From assembly GCF_009708175.1 (NCBI RefSeq), contig NZ_WMBB01000021.1, positions 1 through 64,000 on the forward strand: 64,000 bases of DNA, read 5' to 3'. The notes below the pieces were generated by a model. It saw only the letters and a program-made list of their open reading frames with translations. It made no database searches and was not told the origin of the DNA. The DNA comes from Nocardia aurantiaca (GTDB lineage Bacteria; Actinomycetota; Actinomycetes; Mycobacteriales; Mycobacteriaceae). Shown here piece after piece: positions 56,368-64,000 of this stretch. Position 1 is the first letter of the stretch. Every line of letters begins with the position of its first letter. A program made the translations under genes and the position numbers.

Positions 56368-56867
56368 AACGAACAAGTTTCGCGAATTGGCCGTGCACCG
56401 TCGCCCGCACCGTCGATCTGCTGGGCGATTGGTGGACGCCGCTCATTCTGCGCGAAGCTTTCTACGGCGCGAAACGTTTCGACGATTTCGAGTCCACCCT
56501 CGGTCTCAGCCGCAATATCCTTACCCAGCGGCTGAACCGATTGGTGGAGACGGGGCTGCTGACCAAGGTTCCGTATCAGGAGCGGCCGGTTCGCCACGAA
56601 TACCGGCTGACGGATCAGGGACGCGATTTCTTTCCCGTCCTCGCGGCCATGATGGCATGGGGGGACCGGTACCTGGCCCCGGAATCCGGCGAGCCGGTTG
56701 TTCTGCACCACAATGCCTGTGACCACGATACTCACGCCGAGGTCGTGTGCGCGCACTGCCGGGAGCCCTTGCGGCATGAGGATATTTCCGCGCGGCTGGG
56801 GCCGGGTTTTCCAACGCGACTTCGCGATGCTGCTTTGGCGACCGGTCGTTTCGGTGACGAGGTCTGA
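56364..56867 (+). CDS. HxlR-family regulator
   Basis: A 167-residue winged helix protein: CTVARTVDLLGDWWTPLILR (Cys near the N-terminus, typical of HxlR), FESTLGLSRNILTQRLNRLV (recognition helix) and HEYRLTDQGRDFFPVLAAM. The tail has a Cys/His cluster (HHNACDHDTHAEVVCAHC) that could bind metal or sense redox. It is translationally coupled to the molybdopterin oxidoreductase gene (4-base overlap), so it may sense the substrate or redox state of that enzyme. Confidence 0.9.
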   Translation: MKRTSFANWPCTVARTVDLLGDWWTPLILREAFYGAKRFDDFESTLGLSRNILTQRLNRLVETGLLTKVPYQERPVRHEYRLTDQGRDFFPVLAAMMAWGDRYLAPESGEPVVLHHNACDHDTHAEVVCAHCREPLRHEDISARLGPGFPTRLRDAALATGRFGDEV

Positions 56868-57437
56868 AAACTCCTGTAACCGAAGCGGGCGGTTTCACGA
56901 CCGGTGCGCGTTGCCATTCGAGCAGCCGAGAACTCCGTCAATACCGGGCATGAGGTTGGCGCGGGCGCTGCTGGCTGCCGCGGATGTCAGCCACCGCGTC
57001 TTTCGAGCCGAGGCAGTGGCGTACAACGCTATCGCCGAGGGCGCCACGGTGTGAAGGCGGCCAGTACAGCCGGATTCCCGTCGCCCCGCAGTACGACATC
57101 GCCGCCATCTCGTTCTGGTGGGACTGAGTGCCGGCGCGCCCGCAGCGCCGCCACCAGATCGAGCAGCGCGTCTTCTCCCTTGTCGCGCGGCCTGTCGCCA
57201 CGATGCCGTCGGCACATCGCGACCCTCTGGCCGACAATGAGAATATTCATTAACTTATAGGTTGCGTATGCACTGATAGCGTGCCAAGATCTCCTGAAAT
57301 CGGTTTACCGCGCCATGCTTCACCGCGGCGCCGGTCATCTATTTCTCCGCAACGATGCGCGAAACCCTGTGCTGTGCACGCGATTTCGACGAGTCGTCGC
57401 CCATGGTCACCGTGCGGGGCTCGAGACGAGGAGCTTC
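56868..57437. other. Gap with no recognised gene
   Basis: 570 bases. An AT-rich patch near 57245-57281 (ATTCATTAACTTATAGG) looks like promoter sequence for the SRPBCC gene. Frames on both strands have no recognisable domain. Confidence 0.4.
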
Positions 57438-57881
57438 ATGGGATTCATCGCAATCCGCCGGGACCTACCCGGCACGCCGGATGCCGTGTTCGACACGCTG
57501 ATTCGACCCTCGACCTGGGAGCACTGGTTCAGCCTCCACCGCGATTTCGTGGTCCCGCCACCGGACCGGCTCAGCGTGGGGTCGACGATCATTGCCGACG
57601 TGTTGATGCTGGGAATGGCCGACCGGGTCGAGTGGACCGTGGAGGCCCTCGAACCGCCACGCCGCGTAGTGCTCACCGGTCACGGCGAAGCCGGCATCGG
57701 ATGCATCTTCACCTATCACCTGCAGCCGAGTTCGCTCGGCACAACGCTGACCGTGGATGGACTGTTCACCCGCGCGGGCATGACCCGGTCATTGGCCGAC
57801 GCGCTGCGAAAGCATGGGCGCGAGCACCTCGACCGCACGGTCTCGCAGCTGGCCGCGATGGCCTCGGCGCCATGCGAGTGA
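57438..57881 (+). CDS. SRPBCC-family protein
   Basis: 147 residues with the SRPBCC pattern: an initial strand and helix (GFIAIRRDLPGTPDAVFDTL, WEHWFSLH), a central sheet (DRVEWTVEALEPPRRVVLTG, CIFTYHLQPS, TLTVDGLF) and a long C-terminal helix (LADALRKHGREHLDRTVSQL). No ligand can be inferred. ATG 57438 follows GAGGAG, and the upstream in-frame sequence looks non-coding. Confidence 0.75.
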   Translation: MGFIAIRRDLPGTPDAVFDTLIRPSTWEHWFSLHRDFVVPPPDRLSVGSTIIADVLMLGMADRVEWTVEALEPPRRVVLTGHGEAGIGCIFTYHLQPSSLGTTLTVDGLFTRAGMTRSLADALRKHGREHLDRTVSQLAAMASAPCE

Positions 57882-57984
57882 GCCGCTCGATGCCCGTCCC
57901 CGACGACTCGCGGGTCGGCGGCCTCCTGACCCGCGACTGACAGAGCCAGCGCCATATGCTGCCCGGCGCGACGGTATCCGCGCG

Positions 57985-58340
57985 GAGCCGGCACGGAGGA
58001 TCTGGCCCGCATCTACGGCGCAATCGGTTCTCGGGCAACGTCTTCAGTGTCGGTGACAGCGGATCGGCTTCGACGTAGTCCTTGATGACCTGTGCGTCGG
58101 GCTCGACGGCCTCGGCCGGAACCACGAAGGCGCGCAGGCGTTTTCCGAACTCGGCATCCGACGCCCATGACCCGGCCTCGAGTACGTCCTCCCGCTCGGC
58201 CGGCAGGTTCTCCACTTCCGGCGCAGAGACGTTCTCGCCGCCGGAGACGATCATGTCGTCATCGCGGCCGTCGGTGCAGAACCGTCCCTGTGCGTCGAGA
58301 TGCCCCAGGTCACCGCTCGAGAGCATGCGTTCATCGGCTC
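57985..58340 (-). pseudogene. C-terminal fragment of an acyl-CoA synthetase (AMP-ligase)
   Basis: One minus-strand frame reads MLSSGDLGHLDAQGRFCTDG, then RDDDMIVSGGENVSAPEVEN, then EFGKRLRAFVVPAEAVEPDA. These are the A7-A10 regions of a fatty-acid or coumarate CoA ligase. Everything upstream is gone: the 5' boundary coincides with the 3' end of the ABC exporter gene. The catalytic Lys region is replaced by LPENRLRRRC. It is a broken gene. Confidence 0.7.
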
Positions 58341-61300
58341 GGATTCGGCGGCGGTGCCGACATAGGCCGCCCACAGTTCGCGATAGGGGCCCTCGGTTTC
58401 GAGTAGTTCGGCGTGGCGGCCGATCTGGAGCAGGCGGCCATGTCCGAGCACCGCGATGAGGTCGGCGTCTGCGGCGGTGGACAGGCGATGGGCCACGACG
58501 ATGGTGGTGCGCCCGGTGGTGAGCACGTCGACCGCCGCGCGGACGCGGGCGTCGGTGTCCAGATCCAATGAGGCGGTGGCCTCGTCGAGAATGAGGATGT
58601 CGGGATCCACCAGTTGTGCGCGGGCCAGGGCCAGCAGCTGACGTTGACCGGCGGACAGGGCCGCACCATGTGCGCCGATGGGCTGGCGGTAGCCGTGGTC
58701 GAGGGCGGCGATCATCTCGTGCGCGCCCACCGCCCGCGCTGCCCATTCGATCTCCGCCGGTGTGGCATCGGGTTTTCCGTAGGCGATGGCGGCGTGCACG
58801 GTGTCGCCGAACAGGAACGGTTCCTGCGGAACGACTCCCAGCCGTTTGCGATAGTCGCGCAGCCGGTAATCGCGGATGTCGACGCCGTCGACGAGGACCG
58901 CCCCATCGGTCGTGTCGTACAGTCGCGCGAGCAGTTTCACCAGGGTCGATTTTCCGGCTCCGGTCTCGCCGACCACGGCGACCTTCTGCCCGGCCGCGAT
59001 CCGCAGATCGATGCCCGACAGCACGTGCGGAGTGTCGCGGTCGTAGGCGAAACCGACTCCACGGAACTCGATTTCGCCATCTATGCGGTTGAGCGACCGA
59101 GCCTCGAACGCCTCCGGTGTGGTGACGGGTTCGCGCATGAGCACCCCCAGCCGCTCCACGCCGATGACGGCCTGCTGGTAACTGTCGAAAACCTGTGACA
59201 ACTGCTGGATGGGCGCGAACAACAGATCGATGTAGAGCAGGAAGGCGATCAAAGTGCCTGCGGTGAGCGCGTTCTCGCGGACCTGGTGCACGCCGACGGC
59301 GAGCACGGCTACCGTGGCGACCAGCGACATGATCTCGATGAACGGGAAGAACAGCGCCATCAGAGTCTGGCTGCGCAGCCGCGCGTTGCGATATGCCCAG
59401 GAGCGGCGTTCGAATTCGCGCTGGTTCACCGCTTCCCGGCAGTAGGCCTGGATGACGGCGATGGTGTCGACATTCTCCTGCAGATAGGCGTTGGTGGCGC
59501 TGACCTGTTCGCGAGCGAGATTGTAGGAGGGCACCGCGGCGCGCCGGAAGGCGATCGTGGAGATCACCAGCACCGGCAGCAGCGCCAGTACCACCAGTGC
59601 CAGCCGCGCGTCGATCACGACCAGCGCCACCACCACGCCGCTGATGGTGAGTGTGCTGGTGAGCGCGACAGCCAGGCCGGTCTGCAGGAACGTGGACAGC
59701 CCGTCCACGTCGGTGATCATGCGAGTCATGATGCGCCCGGCCAGTTCTCGCTCATAGAACTGCAAACCCAATCGCTGCAGCTGCGCGAAGACCTTGACCC
59801 GCAATCCGTAGAGCAGCCGCTCCCCCGCCCGTCCGCTGACCCGGACCTGCGCGACGGTGATCGCCCAGTCCACGACCACCAGGATCAGTGCGGAGCCGGC
59901 CGCGAGCAACAGCACGTCGCGCGCCCCGGCGAGCACACCGCGGTCGATGCCGTAGCGCACCAGGAACGGGATCAGGATCTGCGCCGCGGCGTCGAGGGCC
60001 ACCAGCCCGAGGCCCGCGAACAAGGGCAGCGCGAACGGCCGCAGCAGACGCGGCAGGTCGAAGCGCGGGTCCGGGGTGTGAGAGAAGTGTTCGGGCACTT
60101 CGGGTTCCCCGGTGGCGGTCGGCAGCCGGTCGATGAGCGCTTGGACATCGCCGCTGGGTGGGGCGCTGGACATCATGCCGCCGCCCATCGCACCGCCCAT
60201 CGCGCCCGGCGAGCCCGCGGCGCGCTGGGAGAACGCTTTGGCCATCTGTTCGAGGGTGCGGGACTCGTCACCGTCGTCGTCGGTGTCGACCCACAGCCCG
60301 GCGGTGGGCACGGTGTCGGTGACCGCACCCAGGTCCGCGGCGATGGAGGCCGGATCTGGCGGGGTGAACAGGGCGTGGAACAGTTCGCCGGAGCTCTGCA
60401 ACTCGTGCAGGGTGCCCAGTTCGGCCACTCGCCCGTTACCGAGCACCGCCACCCGGTCGGCCAGGGCCAGGGTCGAGATGCGGTGTGCCACGACAATGGT
60501 GGTGCGCCGGCGCACCTCGGCGGCGATGCGGGCGAAGATCTGCTCCTCGACCTGCGCGTCGATGGCGGAGGTGGCGTCGTCGAGCACGAGAACGGGGGCG
60601 TCGGTGATCAGGGCGCGCGCCAGGGCGAGGCGCTGCCGCTGCCCGCCGGAGAGCCGCTGCCCGCGTTCGCCGATGACCGTGTCCAGCCCAGCGGGCAGCG
60701 CCCGGACGAATTCGTCGGCCGCGGCCAGCCGCAATGCGTGCCAGACCTTCTCGTCATCGGCGCCGGGACAGCCGTAGGCGACATTGGCGCGCACGGTGTC
60801 GGCCATCAGCGCGGTGTCCTCGAAGACCATGGCGATGTGCTCGCGCAGGCCGGCAAGTTCGCGAATATCCTCGCCGTTCAGCAGGATCCGTCCGGCATCG
60901 GGATCGTAGAGCCGGGGCAGCAAGTGCACCAGGATCGACTTGCCCGAGCCGGTCGCACCCGCGACGGCCAGGGTCTCGCCTGGCTCGACGGTCAGATCGA
61001 GTCCGTCCAGCACCGGCGGCTGGTCCTCGAAAGCGAAACGCACACCCTGGAATTCGATACGTGGCGCGGCGGGGGTCTTCGTCGCGCTGGCGCCCGCCGG
61101 GACCGCGCCGGTGCCGGTGCTCGAGTGCACAGTCGTCGCGATACTGGACGTCGGGGTCTCGATCACCTCGCGCACACGGTCCAGGGATGCCCGGCCCTGC
61201 TGGCTGACGGTCAGAAGCATGGAGAACATGCGGATCGGCGTCACGAACGACCCGAGATAGGTCATGAATGCCAGGAACGTGCCCAGGGTGATGGAGTGCC

Positions 61301-62141
61301 GAAGTGCCAGCAGGCCGCCCACGACCAGAACCATCGTCTGCCCCGCAGCCGGTACCGCCTGCATGACCGGGGTGAACCGGCTGGTGATGCGGGTGATCCG
61401 CAACCGAGATCGGTACAGGTCGCGTGCCGAACCGGCCAGCTGCTCGAGCTCATGGCCTTCCTGCCCGAAGCCCTTCACCACCCGCACGCCGGCCACCGCG
61501 GCCTCGACGCGCATGGCGACTTCCGCCGCGCGGGCCTGCGCGTCCCAGTTGGCCGGGAACAGGGTGCGCTGACTGCGGGAGGTGATCAGCCACAGCGCCG
61601 GCACCACCAGCAGTGCGATGACGCTCAGCAGCGGCGACATCCACGCCATCAGCACCAGCGACGCCGCGAGCAGCACCACATTGCCCGCGACCAGCGGAAG
61701 CAATTGCAGGAACATCTGAATCAGCGTCACGTCGGTGATCGCGCGACTGACCACCTGCCCGGTGTAGAGCCCCGACCGTTGCCGCCCGTCCAGCCGCAGC
61801 AGCGCCGCGAAAAGGTCCCGACGCAGATCGTGCTGCACATCCAGGGACAGTCGCGAAGCGCCGGTGCGGCGGATGTATCCGGTCGCGAACCGCACGACCC
61901 CGAGTGCGAGCAGTGCCAGCGCCCAGGGCAGCACCGAGGCGGCCGTGGTCGTCAGCATGTCCACGACATGTCGCACCAGCAGCGGCAGCACCGCGGTGAG
62001 GAGGTTGGACGTGAGCGCGCCGGCGCAGGCGAGGATGGCGGTGCGCCGATGCCGGGCGCAGCGGCGCAGCAGATAGCGAATCCACCCGTCGGAGACGGTG
62101 TTCGCGGTGCGACCGGCGGAAGGGTCGGGGCTCGAACTCAT
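58251..62141 (-). CDS. Fused full-length ABC exporter with one degenerate ATP site
   Basis: 1296 residues: two membrane domains (about 30-310, 715-1005) and two ATPase domains in one chain, as in mycobacterial Rv0194. NBD1 has GATGSGKS (about 395), LSGGQ and VLVLDDATSAID, with Asp in place of the catalytic Glu. NBD2 has GETGAGKS (about 1058), LSAGQ and ILILDEATASLD. Both deviations fall in the same composite ATP site, so one site should be non-hydrolytic. The last about 27 residues read through the AMP-ligase remnant. The start overlaps the upstream gene by 4 bases. Confidence 0.92.
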   Translation of the reverse strand: MSSSPDPSAGRTANTVSDGWIRYLLRRCARHRRTAILACAGALTSNLLTAVLPLLVRHVVDMLTTTAASVLPWALALLALGVVRFATGYIRRTGASRLSLDVQHDLRRDLFAALLRLDGRQRSGLYTGQVVSRAITDVTLIQMFLQLLPLVAGNVVLLAASLVLMAWMSPLLSVIALLVVPALWLITSRSQRTLFPANWDAQARAAEVAMRVEAAVAGVRVVKGFGQEGHELEQLAGSARDLYRSRLRITRITSRFTPVMQAVPAAGQTMVLVVGGLLALRHSITLGTFLAFMTYLGSFVTPIRMFSMLLTVSQQGRASLDRVREVIETPTSSIATTVHSSTGTGAVPAGASATKTPAAPRIEFQGVRFAFEDQPPVLDGLDLTVEPGETLAVAGATGSGKSILVHLLPRLYDPDAGRILLNGEDIRELAGLREHIAMVFEDTALMADTVRANVAYGCPGADDEKVWHALRLAAADEFVRALPAGLDTVIGERGQRLSGGQRQRLALARALITDAPVLVLDDATSAIDAQVEEQIFARIAAEVRRRTTIVVAHRISTLALADRVAVLGNGRVAELGTLHELQSSGELFHALFTPPDPASIAADLGAVTDTVPTAGLWVDTDDDGDESRTLEQMAKAFSQRAAGSPGAMGGAMGGGMMSSAPPSGDVQALIDRLPTATGEPEVPEHFSHTPDPRFDLPRLLRPFALPLFAGLGLVALDAAAQILIPFLVRYGIDRGVLAGARDVLLLAAGSALILVVVDWAITVAQVRVSGRAGERLLYGLRVKVFAQLQRLGLQFYERELAGRIMTRMITDVDGLSTFLQTGLAVALTSTLTISGVVVALVVIDARLALVVLALLPVLVISTIAFRRAAVPSYNLAREQVSATNAYLQENVDTIAVIQAYCREAVNQREFERRSWAYRNARLRSQTLMALFFPFIEIMSLVATVAVLAVGVHQVRENALTAGTLIAFLLYIDLLFAPIQQLSQVFDSYQQAVIGVERLGVLMREPVTTPEAFEARSLNRIDGEIEFRGVGFAYDRDTPHVLSGIDLRIAAGQKVAVVGETGAGKSTLVKLLARLYDTTDGAVLVDGVDIRDYRLRDYRKRLGVVPQEPFLFGDTVHAAIAYGKPDATPAEIEWAARAVGAHEMIAALDHGYRQPIGAHGAALSAGQRQLLALARAQLVDPDILILDEATASLDLDTDARVRAAVDVLTTGRTTIVVAHRLSTAADADLIAVLGHGRLLQIGRHAELLETEGPYRELWAAYVGTAAESEPMNACSRAVTWGISTHRDGSAPTAAMTT

Positions 62142-62707
62142 CCGGCGACCACGAGCGCGCCCGCTCCGTCGTACTGGTTGGCGGGGCGTTCCAGGCCGTA
62201 GTGTCCGCGCAGGGTGGTCTCGGTGTACTCGGTGCGGAACAGTCCGCGCCGCTGCAGGATCGGCACCACCTCGTCGACGAAGCGCTCCAGGCCCGAGGGC
62301 GGCACGGCCGGCATGATGTTGAATCCGTCGGCGGCTCCGCGGGTGAACCGTTCCTCGATGGTGTCGGCGACCTGTTCGGCGGTGCCGGCGAAGGTGCGGC
62401 GCCCGCGTCCGCCGCCCAGGCGTGCGATGAGCTGACGCAGCGTGAGCTTTTCGCGCCGAGCCAGATTCACGATGAGGGTGAATCGGCTCTCGGCCCCCTG
62501 GATGTCGTCCTCGGTGGGCAGATCCTCGGGAAGTTCGCTGTCGAGATCGAGCTCCTCGACCGGGATTCCCCAGATGCGCGCCAGCTGTCGTTTGGCGTAT
62601 TCGGGCGAGATCAGCAATCCCAGCCGGCGCAGGCGGCGGCGCTCGGCGAAACCCTCCTGCTCGACGCCAGGGGTGGATGCCGCGCTGCGCGGAATTACGA
62701 GTGTCAT
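62138..62707 (-). CDS. N-terminally shortened FMN-dependent monooxygenase (NtaA/SnaA family)
   Basis: 189 residues matching only the C-terminal part of about 440-residue NtaA/DszA-type luciferase-like monooxygenases: VEELDLDSELPEDLPTED, FAGTAEQVADTIEERFTRGA, DGFNIMPAVPPSGLERFVDE, LQRRGLFRTEYTETTLRGHYG. The first about 250 residues with most of the FMN-binding barrel are missing. Yet the ATG has a strong AAGGAG about 6 bases upstream and its stop overlaps the ABC gene start. It is either a remnant kept for translational coupling or a shortened protein; enzyme activity is unlikely. Confidence 0.75.
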   Translation of the reverse strand: MTLVIPRSAASTPGVEQEGFAERRRLRRLGLLISPEYAKRQLARIWGIPVEELDLDSELPEDLPTEDDIQGAESRFTLIVNLARREKLTLRQLIARLGGGRGRRTFAGTAEQVADTIEERFTRGAADGFNIMPAVPPSGLERFVDEVVPILQRRGLFRTEYTETTLRGHYGLERPANQYDGAGALVVAG

Positions 62708-62746
62708 TATGGCTCCTTGGTCCGGGTCGTGGACCTTGCTGTTCGG

Positions 62747-63562
62747 TCAGTGCAGCGGGAAGCCCTGTGCGGCGAGTTCTTCGCGGAGGCGGTGGCGGCC
62801 GTTGAGAGCGGTGGCCGAGGCGAGGCGCGCCAGGACCCGCTCGGTCCAGGAGTGGGTGAGGTTCTGTTCGGCGTAGAACTCGCCGATTCGCGTCTCGTAG
62901 TCCTTTACGTTCACGCTTTGCCGCTCGGCGTCATAGGTCTCCTCGTGCAGCACCGCCGCCTGCGGCAGACGCGGCTTGATGCGGGCGTCCTCCGCCGGAT
63001 CCGGCACACCCACCACGAGCCCGGCGACCGGGAAAACCCCTGCGGGCAAACCTAATTCGGCCGCGACTTCGGATGGTTTGTTGCGAATCGCGCCGATGTA
63101 CACGGTGCCGTACCCCAGCGATTCCGCCGCCACCACAGCGTTCTGCGCCGCCAGCGCCGCATCCAGGAACGCCACATAACTCGACTCCAGATAATCCGCG
63201 CCCTCCAGCGGAGCCTGGTGCTCGGCGGCCAGCTCCCGCACCCGAGCCAGATCCGCGGACCACACCAGCAGCAATGGTGCCTGCCGAATATGCTCCTGAT
63301 CCCCCGCCAGTTCCGCCAGCCGCGCTTTGCGCCGCGGATCGCGCACCGCGATCACACTCCACACCTGCAGATTCGACGACGTGGGCGCGGACTGCGCCGC
63401 CGAAACCAGCAGCCGCAGCACATCATCGGAGATCGGGTCCGGCAGATACCGCCGCACCGAACGATGCTCGTGTAGCACCCGCAGCACCGGATTCCACTGC
63501 GCGGGCGGAGTCGAGGCGGGGTCCCGGTAACGCTGGGCCAGTGTGTCGTGCGGGGAAGTCAT
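62747..63562 (-). CDS. Nitroreductase-family NADPH-dependent oxidoreductase (NfsA-like)
   Basis: A 271-residue FMN oxidoreductase of the nitroreductase fold: HRSVRRYLPDPISDDVLRLL, SAPTSSNLQVWSVIAVRD, SLGYGTVYIGAIRNKPSEVA and LVVGVPDPAEDARIKPRLPQ. This resembles NfsA/FRP-type NADPH flavin reductases. It starts a likely operon with the shortened flavin monooxygenase and the ABC exporter. An intact ancestor would pair a flavin reductase with a flavin monooxygenase, for example for sulfur or xenobiotic metabolism. Confidence 0.9.
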   Translation of the reverse strand: MTSPHDTLAQRYRDPASTPPAQWNPVLRVLHEHRSVRRYLPDPISDDVLRLLVSAAQSAPTSSNLQVWSVIAVRDPRRKARLAELAGDQEHIRQAPLLLVWSADLARVRELAAEHQAPLEGADYLESSYVAFLDAALAAQNAVVAAESLGYGTVYIGAIRNKPSEVAAELGLPAGVFPVAGLVVGVPDPAEDARIKPRLPQAAVLHEETYDAERQSVNVKDYETRIGEFYAEQNLTHSWTERVLARLASATALNGRHRLREELAAQGFPLH

Positions 63563-63682
63563 GGTGAGTATCGTGGCCGCCGCGCGTCACGCAGTCAGGT
63601 ATTGCGTTCGCCTCGAGCCGAACATCCGACTGCCAACCGGCCCTTCCTCGGATCGAGCCGGTCATCGCACCCGAGGGCATCT

Positions 63683-64000
63683 CTAGGTGAGCCGGTGTTC
63701 CTCGATGGACGTGGACAGAGCGGTGCCGTTCAGCTCGAGGAAGACGTGGCGGTCGGTGATCGAAAGGGTGAGGGTGTTGCGGCGGTCGAGGGCCGAGGTG
63801 GCGGCGTCGATGACGGCGCGGTCGAAGGAGTAGACGGGGATGCGGTCGGCGCGGTGGATGCGTTTGGCGGGGAGCTGGGCCAGGACCTTGGCGGGATCAC
63901 GATGGGTGTAGACGGCGACGCGGTCGGCCAGTTTGCTGGCGCGGTGGATGCGGTCGGCGTCCGGGGAGCCGACATCGATCCAGGTGGTCAGGCGGCCGGT
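63683..64000 (-). CDS. YaeQ-family protein (partial, 3' end)
   Basis: The window ends inside this gene. The 105 C-terminal residues read TGRLTTWIDVGSPDADRIHR, then RVAVYTHRDPAKVLAQLPAK, RIHRADRIPVYSFDR and HVFLELNGTALSTSIEEHRL. They match the PD-(D/E)XK-like YaeQ family, whose role is unclear. The 5' part lies beyond base 64000. Confidence 0.88.
   Translation of the reverse strand, partial: TGRLTTWIDVGSPDADRIHRASKLADRVAVYTHRDPAKVLAQLPAKRIHRADRIPVYSFDRAVIDAATSALDRRNTLTLSITDRHVFLELNGTALSTSIEEHRLT

Noticed and set aside
59286..62201. A 971-residue plus-strand open frame
   Set aside because: It is a Gln/His/Arg-rich mirror of the fused ABC exporter, which has complete ATPase motifs on the other strand.

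Overview
The window is high-GC DNA from a mycolic-acid-type actinomycete, most likely Nocardia or a close relative. Three things point there. The gene order tlyA-nadK-recN-steA-steB-pyrG-Nudix-xerD and parA-scpA-scpB-rluB-cmk-der matches the mycobacterial chromosome. There is an antigen 85-like mycolyltransferase. A carboxylic acid reductase of 1176 residues closely resembles the classic Nocardia enzyme. Starts are often GTG, and many genes overlap by 4 bases.

Layout. Bases 1-170 hold the end of an rRNA operon (5S rRNA and terminator). Bases 335-14559 are conserved housekeeping on the plus strand: a TPR protein with a long RG-rich repeat, a HAD phosphatase, TlyA, NAD kinase, RecN, SteA/SteB, CTP synthase, a Nudix hydrolase and XerD. 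After a decayed TetR remnant and a large internally duplicated DUF6301/TY-Chap-like protein, bases 17068-23530 carry parA-scpA-scpB-rluB-cmk-der on the minus strand, a tightly coupled chromosome-segregation and RNA-modification operon. It is inverted relative to its usual orientation with xerD.

Bases 24370-42682 are accessory: membrane proteins, a LysR/MFS divergent pair, a Sel1-repeat protein, an acyltransferase, a PrsW-like protease pair, a GNAT enzyme, a mycolyltransferase, an AraC-VOC-UvrA2 cassette, a serine hydrolase, trpS and a second MFS transporter. The trpS gene is preceded by what looks like a complete tryptophan attenuator: a 12-residue leader peptide with two Trp codons and three mutually exclusive hairpins. 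This is the most notable signal in the window.

Bases 43332-64000 hold carboxylic acid reductase, a TetR/secreted-lipase divergent pair with twin operators, VOC and SDR enzymes, an ABC exporter/MarR divergent pair, a pentapeptide-repeat protein, a molybdopterin oxidoreductase translationally coupled to an HxlR regulator, and a SRPBCC protein. They end with a nitroreductase / truncated monooxygenase / fused ABC exporter operon and the 3' end of a YaeQ gene. Several decayed genes (methyltransferase, TetR, XRE, AraC, AMP-ligase) lie between intact genes, so the accessory parts appear to be undergoing active gene loss.
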